DNA of 64,000 nucleotides from Deinococcus rubellus (GTDB lineage: Bacteria > Deinococcota > Deinococci > Deinococcales > Deinococcaceae), in NCBI RefSeq assembly GCF_025244745.1, contig NZ_CP104213.1, forward strand, positions 489,501 to 553,500, read 5' to 3'. Under the pieces are notes generated by a model that was not told where the DNA came from, ran no database searches, and worked only from the letters and a program-made list of their open reading frames with translations. Shown one piece after another: positions 50,582-64,000 of the stretch. The position numbers and the translations under genes were made by a program. How positions within the stretch are numbered: the first letter of the stretch is position 1; each line of letters begins with the position of its first letter.

Positions 50582-50784
50582 AGCTGTGATTACTCCCTGC
50601 TGGGCCTCGCGCCGCAGCCAACCAACTTTGACGAATGTGACGCGCTGCGGCGCGGTGTTCCGGCGCTAGTTTCCACCACAAACGCCGCGCGGCGGAAATT
50701 AATCCCGCGTTGCGGCGAAGGCTTGAATCATAGTTTACTCAGTGGCAGATGAAGCAGAAATCGCTGGAAGCGTTACTCTGTGCG

Positions 50785-51360
50785 TTACAGGTTGATGCCG
50801 TAGTTGCGGGCCAGTGCGCCCAGACCACCCGCGAAGCCCTGCCCAACGGCGCGGAATTTCCACTCACCCGCGTTGCGGTAGATCTCGGCAAAGATGACGG
50901 CGGTCTCGGTGGAGAAGTCCTCGCCCAGATCGAAGCGCACGATCTCGTTGTTGGACTTCTCGTTGACCAGCCGGATGAAGGCGTTGCGGACCTGCCCGAA
51001 GCTCTGGCGGCGGGCCTCAGCATCGTGGATGGTGACCGTGAACGAGACGGTCTGGATGTCGGCGGGCACCTTCGAGAGGTCAATCTTGATCTGCTCGTCG
51101 TCGCCCTCACCGGCTCCGGTGCGGTTGTCGCCGGTATGCTGCACCGAGCCGTCGGTGCTCCGCATCTGGTTGTAGAAGATGAAATCGGAATCGGCGCGAA
51201 CCTTGCCCGAAGCGTTCAGCAAAAAGGCGCTGGCGTCAAGGTCGAAGTCCTGGCCGTCGGTGCTCCTGACGTCCCAGCCGAGGCCCAGAATGGCCTGGGT
51301 CAGGTTGGGGTCTTCTTTGCTCAGCGAGAGGTTGCCGCCTTTGGCGAGTGTAATGGGCAT
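50785..51360 (-). CDS. TerD-family tellurium resistance protein (copy 1)
   Basis: A 191-residue calcium-binding stress protein: [65 protein letters not shown] and [16 protein letters not shown]. The acidic DFDLD and GEGDDE segments bind Ca2+. AGGAGG precedes the ATG. It is about 60% alike by eye to the TerD at 54242-54817. Confidence 0.95.
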   Translation of the reverse strand: MPITLAKGGNLSLSKEDPNLTQAILGLGWDVRSTDGQDFDLDASAFLLNASGKVRADSDFIFYNQMRSTDGSVQHTGDNRTGAGEGDDEQIKIDLSKVPADIQTVSFTVTIHDAEARRQSFGQVRNAFIRLVNEKSNNEIVRFDLGEDFSTETAVIFAEIYRNAGEWKFRAVGQGFAGGLGALARNYGINL

Positions 51361-51483
51361 GGTTGTTTCCTCCTGGGAAAAGGGTTGAGACGGTGAAATC
51401 GCGGTTCCGTCAACGTACAGCATTACGGGGTGTGAGAATGAAAAGTTGTCGCCGCTCGTTTAAGTGTCGTTAACTCAACAGCT

Positions 51484-52773
51484 TTAGCCCAGCAGCCCTT
51501 GCCGCTTGGCATTGGTCAGGTAACTGTCGTATTCCTGAAGCAGCATCTCGTAAAGCTGGCCGTCAGGCAAGGTGTCGATGTTCTCGATCTGCACGAAGTC
51601 GGCGTTGTCGATGAAGCGGCCCGAGAGATCGTCCAGCTTTTGCAAAAACGCGAACTTCTCGCGGCCCACGCCCACGAACTTCCAGAACACCGGCTCCAGA
51701 CTGGCCTCCTTGAGCTGCGCCTCGGATTCCTTCTTGTCGAAGGTCTCGCCGTCAGTGATGAAGATGACGTACACGGGTGTCTTTTCCATCAGGGCGGTCT
51801 TGCGGGGTTTGGCAGCGCCGAAGTAGTGTTTGCGGACTTCCTGCATGGCGCGGGCGTACATGGTGCCGCCCTCGAGCGGGTAGCGTTTCACCAGCTGCTC
51901 GACGGCCCCGGCGATACCCTCGATGCCGATGTCGCCCGCGTCGTGGGCCTGGAGGCCGAACAGAAAGACGTCCATGCGCCCGTCGTCGTCGAAGCGGCTG
52001 GCCAGCGCCAGGGTCTTCTCGGCCACCCGCTGCACCACGCCCTGACGGTAGAGGGTACTCATGCTGGCCGAGATGTCGAGCACCAGGGCCACCCGCGCCG
52101 TGTGTTCGTCCAGCCCGCGCTTCTTGAGGCTGACCTCGGCCTGCTTGACCAGAGAGAGAAGCTGCGGGGCCTTTTCGGCAATTTCCTTGTCGAGCCGGAC
52201 CTGGGTCTGCTTTTTCAGGCTGACGGCGGGAGCGGCGGGCTGTGGGGGCGGTGCTGGCACGGCGGGGGCCTGGCCGGGCGCTTCCACCTCGCCGCCGAAG
52301 TACACGATCAGGTCGCCCAGGCCGCCGTTGAAACCCTGCCCGACGGCCCCGACGCGCCACTCGCCGGAGTGTTTGTAGAGTTCGAGCAGCATGGCCGCCT
52401 TCTCACTCTTGAGGGCGGGCCTGGCATCGAAGCTGACGCTGCCAAGTGTGACCAGGAGCTGCGGGGCGCTGGCGACAGGCGCAGTGTCGTGGGTCGCGGT
52501 GAACATCACCCGCTCGATGGTGGGCGGCAGCTTGCTGAGGTCGACGCTGAAGTTGGCTTCATCTGTGCCGAGCTGCGCCGTGATCTCGCCCTGCGGCGTG
52601 CGCGGGTTGTTGTAAAAGGCGATGTAGTCGTCCCCGGCCATCTTGCGCTCGGCACTGAGGCCGAAGGCGCTGATGTCCAGCCCCGCCAGGCCGTGCCGCA
52701 CCGTGACAGTCAGCGGACTCGTGAGGCCCACGTCCGAGAATTTACGTTTTTCACCGGCTTGCAGTTGGGTCAT
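51484..52773 (-). CDS. TerD-like domain fused to von Willebrand A domain (TerF-like)
   Basis: A 429-residue protein. Residues 1-160 form a TerD-like domain (GEWRVGAVGQGFNGGLGDLI). A Pro/Ala linker follows, then a vWA domain with the MIDAS motif D233-I-S235-A-S237 and the segments GGTMYARAMQEVRKHYF and YVIFITDGETFDKKESEAQL. TerF-type proteins are thought to bind metal through MIDAS and recruit partners. The ATG lies one base after the previous gene's TAA. Confidence 0.9.
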   Translation of the reverse strand: MTQLQAGEKRKFSDVGLTSPLTVTVRHGLAGLDISAFGLSAERKMAGDDYIAFYNNPRTPQGEITAQLGTDEANFSVDLSKLPPTIERVMFTATHDTAPVASAPQLLVTLGSVSFDARPALKSEKAAMLLELYKHSGEWRVGAVGQGFNGGLGDLIVYFGGEVEAPGQAPAVPAPPPQPAAPAVSLKKQTQVRLDKEIAEKAPQLLSLVKQAEVSLKKRGLDEHTARVALVLDISASMSTLYRQGVVQRVAEKTLALASRFDDDGRMDVFLFGLQAHDAGDIGIEGIAGAVEQLVKRYPLEGGTMYARAMQEVRKHYFGAAKPRKTALMEKTPVYVIFITDGETFDKKESEAQLKEASLEPVFWKFVGVGREKFAFLQKLDDLSGRFIDNADFVQIENIDTLPDGQLYEMLLQEYDSYLTNAKRQGLLG

Positions 52774-52774
52774 A

Positions 52775-54133
52775 TTATTTGCGCCCCGCCTTCCAGCTGA
52801 ACCCGAAGCCGAACGCCTCGTCGCAGTCGCGGTGGCCCGAGAAGTAGCGCTCCTCCTTGGTAATCACCAGCTCGCTGCCCTGGGCCTGTACCAGTGCCAC
52901 CGCGCAGAACGGCAGGGCGGCGGGGTTGGAGAGCTGCATCTTGATCTCGTTGCCCTGCGGATCGTTGAAGCTCAGCCGTCCGCCGACCTCGCTGAAGTTG
53001 CCCGCACCCTCGTAGATGAAGGCGAAGATCAGCACCTTGCAAATCAGGTCGGGGCGCTCGATATAGAGGTTCTCGCCGCCTGCCGACGCACCGGAGCGGT
53101 CATCCTGATCGAGCTTGATGAAGGGCGGCCCGCCCGCGTTGCCGAAGTTGCCGCCAAGGGCCTGAATGACCCCCTTCTCGCCGCTGGCCAGCTCATACAT
53201 GCAGCCCAGGTCGAGGTCGGCGGCCGCATTCGTGCCGGTCACGCTGCCGAGCAGCTTGCTCAGGAAGCCGCCGCCACCGCTGGGGGCCGCGTTGGTGGGC
53301 TTGGCGTCCCAGTTGAGGTTGACATGCACCCGCTGTGTCCCGGCCTTCTGAAGGCTGATGCGCGCACTCTGGCCCTGCTTGTCGAGGGTGATCTTGGTGA
53401 GCGAGATGGGCCGTGCTGAAGAGGAACTGGCAGGCGCGGACGCGTTCCGGTTGAGGCTCAGCGGCCCCCCGCCGGACGGAGGGCTGGCCGGACTCGCAAG
53501 CGGCGTGGGCGCGTCAGAGCGTCCGTGCCGCGACAGGTTGAGGCCGCCCGTTGGAGGCTGGGGAACCGGGGCGGGTGGGGACGGCGGTGCAGGCGTGGGG
53601 ATGGGCGGCGCGGCGGGCCGCAGATCCGGCACCCCGCTGCCGCCGAAATGCCGCATCAGTCCGCCGAGGCCGTCGGCGAAACCCTGTCCGTTGACCATCA
53701 GTCGCCAGGCTCCCTGATGGCGGTACAGCTCGAGGGCGATGATGGCCCGCTCGTTGCCGAAGTCGGAGCCGCTGAAGGTCCAGCTCGCGGCGGACGGGCC
53801 ACTTGGGGCGCTGAGGCTGACCTCGCCGCGCCCGACTCCGCGCAGATCGCCGTTCTCCGGCACGAGGCCGAAGGCCAGCCGCTCCACGCCGGGCGACAGG
53901 CGGGCCAGCTCTACCCTGAAGCGCTCCGCCTGGAACGTCACTGCGCCGTCATGACTGCGTGGCTGGGCGGGCGACACGGTGGCGTCGGGCTGGATCAGTC
54001 GGCTGTCCGCGCCGAGCACAAAGCACACGGCGGCGTAGCGGCTGGCCAAGCCGGAGACGCTGAAGGTCAGGTCCACGTCCTGCTGGATGTTCAGGCTGGC
54101 GAGCGGCACGCGCTGGCCGGTAGCGAGTTGCAT
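52775..54133 (-). CDS. TerD-like domain fused to TerA-like domain
   Basis: A 452-residue protein. An N-terminal TerD-like domain (about 1-170; GAWRLMVNGQGFADGLGGLMRHFGG) is joined by a long Pro/Ser linker (about 170-260) to a TerA-like domain (ISLQKAGTQRVHVNLNWDAK, DLDLGCMYELASGEKGVIQALGGNFG, ERYFSGHRDCDEAFGFGFSWKAG). AAAAGGAG precedes the ATG at 54133. It is second in the ter operon. Confidence 0.88.
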   Translation of the reverse strand: MQLATGQRVPLASLNIQQDVDLTFSVSGLASRYAAVCFVLGADSRLIQPDATVSPAQPRSHDGAVTFQAERFRVELARLSPGVERLAFGLVPENGDLRGVGRGEVSLSAPSGPSAASWTFSGSDFGNERAIIALELYRHQGAWRLMVNGQGFADGLGGLMRHFGGSGVPDLRPAAPPIPTPAPPSPPAPVPQPPTGGLNLSRHGRSDAPTPLASPASPPSGGGPLSLNRNASAPASSSSARPISLTKITLDKQGQSARISLQKAGTQRVHVNLNWDAKPTNAAPSGGGGFLSKLLGSVTGTNAAADLDLGCMYELASGEKGVIQALGGNFGNAGGPPFIKLDQDDRSGASAGGENLYIERPDLICKVLIFAFIYEGAGNFSEVGGRLSFNDPQGNEIKMQLSNPAALPFCAVALVQAQGSELVITKEERYFSGHRDCDEAFGFGFSWKAGRK

Positions 54134-54241
54134 GGCGCTCCTTTTGAATCCGGGGCTAGAAGGGGTAAGCGAACGCCCCGAAACCTGCCGCCGTGAGGCG
54201 AGGGCAGTGGGGCGTCAGTGGGGATTGGTAAAGGGCTCCGC

Positions 54242-54817
54242 TCAGGCGTTGACGCCGTAGCTCTTGACCAGCGCCTGGAAGCCGTCGTTGAAGCCCTGGC
54301 CGATGGCCTTGAACTTCCACTCGCCGCCGTTGCGGTAGACCTCGCCGAAGATCATGGCGGTCACAGTGCCGCCGTCTTCAGTCAGGTCGTAGCGGGCGAT
54401 CTCCGCACCGCCGTCGCCGTTGAGCACGCGGGCGTAGGCCTTCTCGACCATGCCGAAGTTCTGGCCTCTGGTCTGGCCCTCGTAGATGACCACCGCGACC
54501 ACGATCTTCTGCACGTCGGCGGGCACCTTATCGAGGTCCACGTTGATGACCTCGTCGTCGCCCTCACCGGCCCCGGTGCGGTTGTCGCCCTGGTGAACCA
54601 CCGAGCCGTCGCTCGATGTCTTGTTGTTGAAGAACACGAAGTCCTGGTCGTTGCGCACCTTGCCCGTGTCATTGACCAAGAAGACCATCGCATCGAGGTC
54701 GAAATCGGCCCCGTCGGTGCGGCGGGTATCCCAGCCGAGACCCACGCTGATCTTCTTGAGGCCGGGTGCTTCCTTACTGAGCGAGACGTTGCCGCCTTTG
54801 GTGAGAGATACGGGCAT
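54242..54817 (-). CDS. TerD-family tellurium resistance protein (copy 2), first ter gene
   Basis: A 191-residue TerD protein: [63 protein letters not shown] and [20 protein letters not shown]. The same Ca2+-binding acidic segments occur as in copy 1. AGGAGG lies upstream of ATG 54817. It heads the operon behind a leader of about 110 nt. Confidence 0.95.
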   Translation of the reverse strand: MPVSLTKGGNVSLSKEAPGLKKISVGLGWDTRRTDGADFDLDAMVFLVNDTGKVRNDQDFVFFNNKTSSDGSVVHQGDNRTGAGEGDDEVINVDLDKVPADVQKIVVAVVIYEGQTRGQNFGMVEKAYARVLNGDGGAEIARYDLTEDGGTVTAMIFGEVYRNGGEWKFKAIGQGFNDGFQALVKSYGVNA

Positions 54818-54924
54818 AGGGATTCCTCCTGAAACAAGTAGAACCAAACGGTAGAGCTGAGGGCGTGCGGCCCATGCCCACCACCGCCGGAGAGGGAGCC
54901 AGGGCAGAGATTGAAAACGTCAGA

Positions 54925-54964
54925 CTGTCCAGATTCCAGTGTAGAGATCACTTTGCCTGGACAG
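54925..54964 (-). promoter_or_regulatory. ter operon promoter bracketed by an 8-bp inverted repeat
   Basis: TACACT (54938-54943 on the minus strand) is the likely -10 box. It lies between perfect arms CTGTCCAG (54925-54932) and CTGGACAG (54957-54964), whose centres are 32 bp apart, about three helical turns. One arm covers the expected -35 position and the other lies at the start site, so a dimeric or looping regulator is plausible. Confidence 0.5.
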
Positions 54965-55007
54965 ATTGTGAAAACCATCATGTTTTAGCAAGGCCCCTCT
55001 CATCTTC

Positions 55008-55691
55008 TCAGCATGACTGAGGAGCGCCGGAAGGAAGCAGTTCCCCCCGCTCGCCGAGGGCTGGGTAGGCTTCGCCGCGCTCACGGTAGAGCGGCGCAAG
55101 GTCGGGGTAGGCCCACTCGAACGTCAGGCGTGCCAGATCGGCCGCAGCCAGTTGCGGCTGCTGGTACAGTCCGGCGGCCAGGCGCTGGCGCTGTGCCTCG
55201 AACAGAATGGTCGCGGCGGCCACCGAGACGTTCAGGCTCTGCACCATCCCGAACATCGGAATGACGATGTTGGCGTCGGCAGCGTCGGCGGCCTCGTCCG
55301 ACACACCCCATTTCTCCGCGCCCAGCAGCAGGCAGGTCGGGCGGGTGTAGTCCGGTTCGCGGTAATCCACGCTGCGCTGCGAGAGGTGGGTGGCGAGCAC
55401 CTGCATCCCGCCCGCCTGCAAGGCCCGCACGGCGCTCACGGCGTCCGGGTGGGCCTGAACGTTCACCCATTTCTCGGCGCTGCCGGAGGTGGCATTGAAA
55501 GTCGGCAGGTGGCCGGATTCGCGGCCGTTGTTCGGCGGCACGGCGTGGGCCGTCAGCACGCCCACCGCGTCGCAGGTTCTGAGAATGGCGCTGAAGTTGT
55601 GCGGCTTGTTGACCTCGTCCATCAGCACCGTGAGGGTGGGCTGGCGCAGGGCAAGCACCCGCTGAATCTTGGCGTAGCGTTCGGGCGTCAT
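55008..55691 (-). CDS. trmH: tRNA (guanosine-18-2'-O)-methyltransferase
   Basis: A 227-residue SPOUT methyltransferase. The N-terminal TrmH motif [21 protein letters not shown] and the knotted SAM-binding segments [19 protein letters not shown] and [27 protein letters not shown] are clear. It methylates G18 in the D loop. TAGCCT (55698-55703) ends 6 nt before the ATG at 55691. Confidence 0.93.
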   Translation of the reverse strand: MTPERYAKIQRVLALRQPTLTVLMDEVNKPHNFSAILRTCDAVGVLTAHAVPPNNGRESGHLPTFNATSGSAEKWVNVQAHPDAVSAVRALQAGGMQVLATHLSQRSVDYREPDYTRPTCLLLGAEKWGVSDEAADAADANIVIPMFGMVQSLNVSVAAATILFEAQRQRLAAGLYQQPQLAAADLARLTFEWAYPDLAPLYRERGEAYPALGERGELLPSGAPQSC

Positions 55692-55787
55692 GGGTGCAGG
55701 CTAGCAGGCGCGTCCGGGGTCGGCTTCTCGGCACCGTGACCCCTGCCACCCCCCCCACTACCCGGTCTTGACAGAATCCAGTGAGAG

Positions 55788-56552
55788 ATGCCTGGCCATA
55801 CTGAACTTCTAATGCTTCACGCCCCGAACCTGACTTCGCCTCACAGTTTCACGACCCGTTTCGGCGGCGTCTCGGAGGGCGTCTACGCTGCGCCGAACGA
55901 CGGCGGCGGCCTGAATATGGACGGCCGGGCCATCGGCGGCGTGCAGGACGACCCGCAGAGCGTCACCGAGAACCGTCGCCGCGCCCTGGCCGCGCTGGGA
56001 TTTGGGCCGCCGGACCTGGCGCTACTGTGGCAAATTCACGGCGCGGACGTGGTGCAGGCCCAGCCGGACGTGACCCAGACGGCGGACGCCCAGGTGAGTG
56101 ACCGCCCCGGTACGTTGCTGGGCATTCTTACCGCCGACTGCTTCCCCATTTTGTTCGAAGACCCCGAGGCGGGCGTGATCGGCGCGGCCCACGCGGGCTG
56201 GAAGGGGACGCTGGAGCGGGTGGCGGCGCGGACGGTCACGGCCATGCTGCGCCTCGGCGCACGCCCCGAGCGCATCCGGGCCGCTGTGGGACCGGGCATC
56301 AGTGCCGCGCGCTACCAGGTGGGCGCAGACGTGGCCGGGCAATTCACGGCGGCAGGTCTGGGCGCGCACGTCCAGGAGCGGCAGCTTGGCCTGGCTGGAG
56401 CCAACCGGCAGGTGCTGCTTGAGGCGGGCCTGCTGGACCCGCAGATCTGGCTCTCTGGCCGCTGCACCTTCGAGCCGGCCTTCTACTCGCACCGCCGCGA
56501 CGCCGGGCGCACTGGGCGGATGCTGGCCCTGATCGGTCTGAGGCGGGCCTGA
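55788..56552 (+). CDS. pgeF: peptidoglycan editing factor PgeF (DUF152/YfiH)
   Basis: A 254-residue protein with the family's zinc site H84 (LLWQIHGADV), C118 (LTADCFPI) and H135 (AAHAGWKGT). PgeF-type proteins hydrolyse aberrant muropeptide precursors; older annotation calls them polyphenol oxidases. Two starts are possible. ATG 55812 begins the conserved region and has CATACT 9 nt upstream, while ATG 55788 adds eight residues. The yqeG-like gene follows immediately. Confidence 0.88.
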   Translation: MPGHTELLMLHAPNLTSPHSFTTRFGGVSEGVYAAPNDGGGLNMDGRAIGGVQDDPQSVTENRRRALAALGFGPPDLALLWQIHGADVVQAQPDVTQTADAQVSDRPGTLLGILTADCFPILFEDPEAGVIGAAHAGWKGTLERVAARTVTAMLRLGARPERIRAAVGPGISAARYQVGADVAGQFTAAGLGAHVQERQLGLAGANRQVLLEAGLLDPQIWLSGRCTFEPAFYSHRRDAGRTGRMLALIGLRRA

Positions 56553-56553
56553 T

Positions 56554-57143
56554 ATGCCCGGCGTCAACGATCTGATTGGCGGTGTGTCTCCGCTGCCCCG
56601 GCCCGGCGGCGGCCTGCTGCGGCCCCGCGAACTGCTCGAAAACGTGGAGCTGATCACCCCGGCCTTTCTGGAGGAGCGCGGCCTGCGCGGGCTGCTGCTC
56701 GACCTCGATAACACCCTGATTCCCTACGGCAGTTATGAGGACCGCGCCGAGATCATCGCCTGGGCTGCCGAACTGCGCCGCGCCGGGATCAAGCTCTATT
56801 TGCTCAGCAACGCCACCGCCAGGCGGGCGCAGTTCTGGCTCGACAAGCTCGACTTCGTGGGGGTGGGTCTGGCAGGCAAACCGCTGCAACGCTCCTACCG
56901 CCGGGCGCTGGCCGCCATGCAGCTCCCGGTCTCGCAGGTCGGCATGGTCGGCGACCAGCTGTTTACCGACATCCTGGGCGGCAACATCGCCGGGATGTAC
57001 ACCATCATGGTGCACCCGATTGTCAACAACGCGCTGCCGCATACCCACCTGGCCCGCCGTCTGGAGCGGCTGGTCCTCAAACGCTACGGCCACGACTGGT
57101 ACGGCAAAGACAGGAGAACCCAGATGAAACCGGAGAAAACACT

Positions 57144-57147
<4 letters not shown>
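56554..57147 (+). CDS. YqeG-family HAD phosphatase
   Basis: A 197-residue HAD-superfamily IIIA protein. The nucleophile motif is LLLDLDNTLIPYG (D50, D52), motif II lies in YLLSNATARRAQFW and the last acidic motif in VGMVGDQLFTDILGGNIAG. Its stop overlaps the GTG of pilB (GTGA), and it begins one base after the pgeF stop, so the three are co-transcribed. The substrate is unknown. Confidence 0.87.
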
Positions 57148-59807
<2,660 letters not shown>

Positions 59808-59865
59808 CTGCCCGTTTTCTCCGTTTTTTCTGCTTTGCCCGTTCGACCCGTTTCAAGGAGACGCC

Positions 59866-61098
<1,233 letters not shown>

Positions 61099-61152
61099 GC
61101 GCGGACTGGGTTGGTGTCCGCTGGCATTTGCTGAAGAGGGAACGACTGCACC

Positions 61153-61436
61153 TTGAGTCAGCTCCCGGCAATTGGAGTAGCGTGGCCCGCTAGACTGCGC
61201 CCACGACCCAGAATCAGAGTTAACGTCTGCCTGTGCGCCTGCGAACACTGCGCCTCGGCATGTCTGGCCGAAAACGACGTGAAGATGATGGCCGAGTGTA
61301 TTCGGCGGGACCGTGACTGTGCCGATACGTGCGCGCTCACGGCCCGGCTGACGATGTGCGGCAGCGATCTGAATGGGGCGGCCTTGTGCGCCGAAGCCTG
61401 CCTTGAGTGCGGGGCGGCCTGCCGGATGGTGGCGGC

Positions 61437-61440
<4 letters not shown>
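61153..61440 (+). pseudogene. four-helix copper-storage-like (DUF326/Csp) gene with damaged 5' end
   Basis: The readable frame contains CLCACEHCASACLAENDVKMMAECIRRDRDCADTCALTARL and CAEACLECGAACRMVAA, a CxxxC-rich pattern typical of four-helix copper-binding (Csp/DUF326) proteins. The only start in frame is a TTG at 61153 with no Shine-Dalgarno. A perfect leaderless -10 box (TAGACT, 61191-61196) instead points 6 nt downstream to ACG at 61203, in a different frame. This suggests a lost ATG and a small indel. The remainder could still be expressed. Confidence 0.55.
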
Positions 61441-62177
<737 letters not shown>

Positions 62178-62335
62178 GACCTTCAGTCTAGCCTGCGCGC
62201 TCCGGCGGATGGTCCGGCCAGGCCCAATGGCCCCCGCCGGGTGTGCTGCCGGATAAAGTTGCGGAAGTCAGTCTTCGGATCAGACCCAGGGTCAGTGTGC
62301 AGGTCTCTCATGCGCGTCCGGGTAAGCTGACCCCC

Positions 62336-63442
62336 ATGAACCCGGTTCAGAGGAAGAGGGCCGCGCTCCTGAGCCTGTGTCTGAGTGCACTGCTCGGCAC
62401 GGCCCAGGCTCAGGCCCAGACGCTCCAGCTCCAGGCACAGCTGCTAAGCATTCCGGCGACGCCCGCGCCCGCCGCCCAGCCCGCTCTGCCGGACGTGGCA
62501 ACCAATACCGCGCCGCTGCGCCTGCACGCCGCGCCCGGCACGACGCTGGAGTACGCCACCACCCGTCAGGTGCAGGTGACGGCCTTCAGCCTCAAGGTGG
62601 TGGCCCGGCCCGGCGCAGTGCTGAGCGCCGCTGACCGCGCCAGGGTGGCTGACCTCAATACGGCGCTCAGCGGCCAGATGCCTGCCTTGCAGCACCTGAT
62701 CAGCCGCGCCCAGCCCGCCGTGGCAGGCAAGCAATTTCTGAAAGTGCAGCCGACAGATGCCCAGGGCAACATGGTGCTGCTGAGCACCTGGGTCGCCGCG
62801 CCGCTGAGTCTGGGCAGCGCTGCGCCCGCGCCCCGGACGGTCCGGCTGACCCAGAGTGTCGCGCCGGACGGCACCACCCTGGACGCCCAGATCGCAGCGG
62901 ACGACCCGGCCGCGCAGCGCTTTTACGACGCCCTGCCCTCCGATCAGCGCCTGAACAGCTTCGGCCAGAACGCTCAGGCCGGTCTCTACGGCCTCAATCT
63001 GGTTTCTGGCGGGACCGGCAATCTGGTGCAGGCCCTTGACCTGAGCGGGCTGCTGGGTGATCTGGCCGCTGCGCTGGGCGGCGCGGCCGTGGCCGACCAG
63101 ATTCGGGCCCAGCCACTGCTGCTCGACGTGGGCACCACCTTCCTGGGCCGCAGCAAGGCCGGAGTGCTGAGCTATCAGCAGCGCTTTGCCGCCCGGCCCT
63201 GGACCCTCAGCGCCCAGGGCGCTGGCGCTCAGACCAGCACCTCCCAGACCAGTACTCTGCGCCTGACCGTGACCGACTGGAGCGGACAGGGCGGCCTGAG
63301 TTTCCGGCCCGACGGGTTGCCGCAGACCAGTGACAGCGCCCAGTCGGCGGGCCTGGACCTGGTGCTCGACGTGCCGGGGGTGCCCGCCCAGTTGCAGGCC
63401 CATCTGGAATTCACCCTGACGGCCAGCAGCGCCGCTCGCTAG
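62336..63442 (+). CDS. exported hypothetical protein, 368 residues
   Basis: A signal peptide (MNPVQRKRAALLSLCLSALLGTAQAQA) precedes a 340-residue beta-rich secreted protein. TAAGCT (62323-62328) ends 7 nt before the ATG, giving a leaderless mRNA. It has no membrane helix after the signal and no cysteine pattern. No family is recognised. Confidence 0.75.
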   Translation: MNPVQRKRAALLSLCLSALLGTAQAQAQTLQLQAQLLSIPATPAPAAQPALPDVATNTAPLRLHAAPGTTLEYATTRQVQVTAFSLKVVARPGAVLSAADRARVADLNTALSGQMPALQHLISRAQPAVAGKQFLKVQPTDAQGNMVLLSTWVAAPLSLGSAAPAPRTVRLTQSVAPDGTTLDAQIAADDPAAQRFYDALPSDQRLNSFGQNAQAGLYGLNLVSGGTGNLVQALDLSGLLGDLAAALGGAAVADQIRAQPLLLDVGTTFLGRSKAGVLSYQQRFAARPWTLSAQGAGAQTSTSQTSTLRLTVTDWSGQGGLSFRPDGLPQTSDSAQSAGLDLVLDVPGVPAQLQAHLEFTLTASSAAR

Positions 63443-63533
63443 AGCAGATCACCAGCCTCCCATCCCCAGCCCCTCTGTCGCCAGTCTCTACCGCGCTTGA
63501 CCCGGCCCTGGCCCGGCGTGTCAGGATGCCGGG

Positions 63534-64000
63534 GTGAGCGTGTTCCCTGCCCATTCTTCCGCCGTCTCCCCGGCCCGTGCCCTGAGCGCCCGCTGGGCCA
63601 CCAGCGCCGTCTTTTTCGCCAACGGCATGGTGATCGCCACCTGGGTCGTGCGGGTGCCGGGCGTGCAGAGTGCGCTGCACCTTTCGCCCGCCAGCGTCGG
63701 TGTCGCGCTGCTGGGCATGTCGGTGGGCAGCCTCATCGCCATGCCGCAGACCGGGCGGCTGGCAGCCCGTTTCGGTACCCGCCGTGTGACGGTCTGGGCG
63801 GGACTGTGCCTGATGCTGGCCCTGCTGCTGCCGTTTTCCGCACCGAACCTGTGGCTGCTGTTCGCCGCCCTGATGGTGCTGGGGGCCAGCAACGGCGTGA
63901 TGGATGTGGCCATGAACGCCCAGGGCGTGGCTGTCGAGCGCGCGCTGGCCCGGCCCGTGCTGTCGAGCTTTCACGCGGCCTACAGTCTGGGCAACCTGGC
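63534..64000 (+). CDS. MFS transporter, N-terminal part (partial)
   Basis: From GTG 63534 the frame stays open to the window edge. About five hydrophobic helices are visible, with the MFS loop motif GRLAARFGTRRVTVWAG between helices 2 and 3 and the segment GVMDVAMNAQGVAVE, common in YbjJ-like MFS proteins. CAGGAT lies 6 nt before the GTG. The substrate is unknown. Confidence 0.85.
   Translation, partial: MSVFPAHSSAVSPARALSARWATSAVFFANGMVIATWVVRVPGVQSALHLSPASVGVALLGMSVGSLIAMPQTGRLAARFGTRRVTVWAGLCLMLALLLPFSAPNLWLLFAALMVLGASNGVMDVAMNAQGVAVERALARPVLSSFHAAYSLGNL

Noticed and set aside
55768..55773. TTGACA upstream of pgeF, within TCTTGACAGAAT as at ssb
   Set aside because: No -10 box lies 16-18 nt downstream and only the right half resembles the RDRM, so I do not call a promoter or operator here.

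Overview
The window is high-GC bacterial chromosome and almost certainly comes from a Deinococcus species. The evidence is a single-stranded DNA-binding protein with two OB folds in one chain, a site resembling the radiation/desiccation response motif (RDRM) in front of it, a DrRRA-like response regulator, a PilB-type ATPase with three N-terminal GSPII domains as in Thermus PilF, and an unusually large number of genes whose -10 box (TANNNT) lies only 6-7 nt upstream of the start codon with no Shine-Dalgarno sequence. That last pattern is the signature of leaderless mRNAs, known to be abundant in Deinococcus, and I used it to choose many start codons.

Layout. 1-5 kb: the end of one OmpR-type regulator, a receiver-only regulator, a cation/proton antiporter, a PerR-like Fur repressor, a DrRRA-like regulator and a receiver-BTAD regulator. 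5-7.3 kb: operon rpsF-ssb-rpsR-rplI with a near-consensus promoter, an internal RDRM-like ssb promoter and a strong terminator. 7.3-15.2 kb: PBP4-type carboxypeptidase, tRNA-Leu(GAG), polysaccharide deacetylase, transglutaminase-like protein, HGSNAT-like membrane acyltransferase, a frameshifted DUF4394 lipoprotein and dprA. 15.4-16.3 kb: tmRNA, then a decayed short-chain dehydrogenase. 16.4-21.5 kb: an unrecognised gene cluster (Roadblock-type protein, exported Ala-rich membrane protein, a 27-codon overlapping ORF, a large coiled-coil protein) followed by tsaE. 21.7-23 kb: a dead zinc alcohol dehydrogenase. 23-26.2 kb: cytochrome c, Rieske and cytochrome b operon. 26.3-28.1 kb: NarL-type regulator, small Cys protein and class-A beta-lactamase-like protein, overlapping. 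28.2-31.7 kb: membrane protein, hisC, hypothetical, deaminase, ribokinase. 32-36.6 kb: clpP, clpX, lon. 36.65-38.5 kb: SRP RNA, a type IV pilin, and an IS982-like element with target duplications in an AT-rich patch. 38.6-49.5 kb: DUF1802, SRPBCC, lipoprotein, DUF2227, secreted subtilisin, a divergent MocA-like/CoxD-like pair, MscS channel, NYN-plsX, DUF309, thioredoxin and RBBP9-like hydrolase. 49.5-55 kb: a five-gene tellurium-resistance (ter) operon with TerD-TerA and TerD-vWA fusions and a palindrome around its promoter. 55-64 kb: trmH, pgeF, yqeG, pilB, pilT, a damaged copper-protein-like gene, metallophosphoesterase, an exported protein and the start of an MFS transporter.

How the genes work together. 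ClpP, ClpX and Lon form a proteolysis block, and tmRNA supplies ClpXP substrates. SSB and DprA serve single-stranded DNA handling and natural transformation, and the pilin, PilB and PilT provide the pilus machinery that transformation usually needs. The cytochrome genes encode a quinol-oxidising bc complex. The ter operon is a metal-stress module. The most interesting unexplained region is the Roadblock/coiled-coil/membrane cluster at 16.4-21.1 kb. Several loci are decaying: the SDR, the alcohol dehydrogenase, the DUF4394 gene, a zinc-ribbon gene and the copper-protein-like gene.
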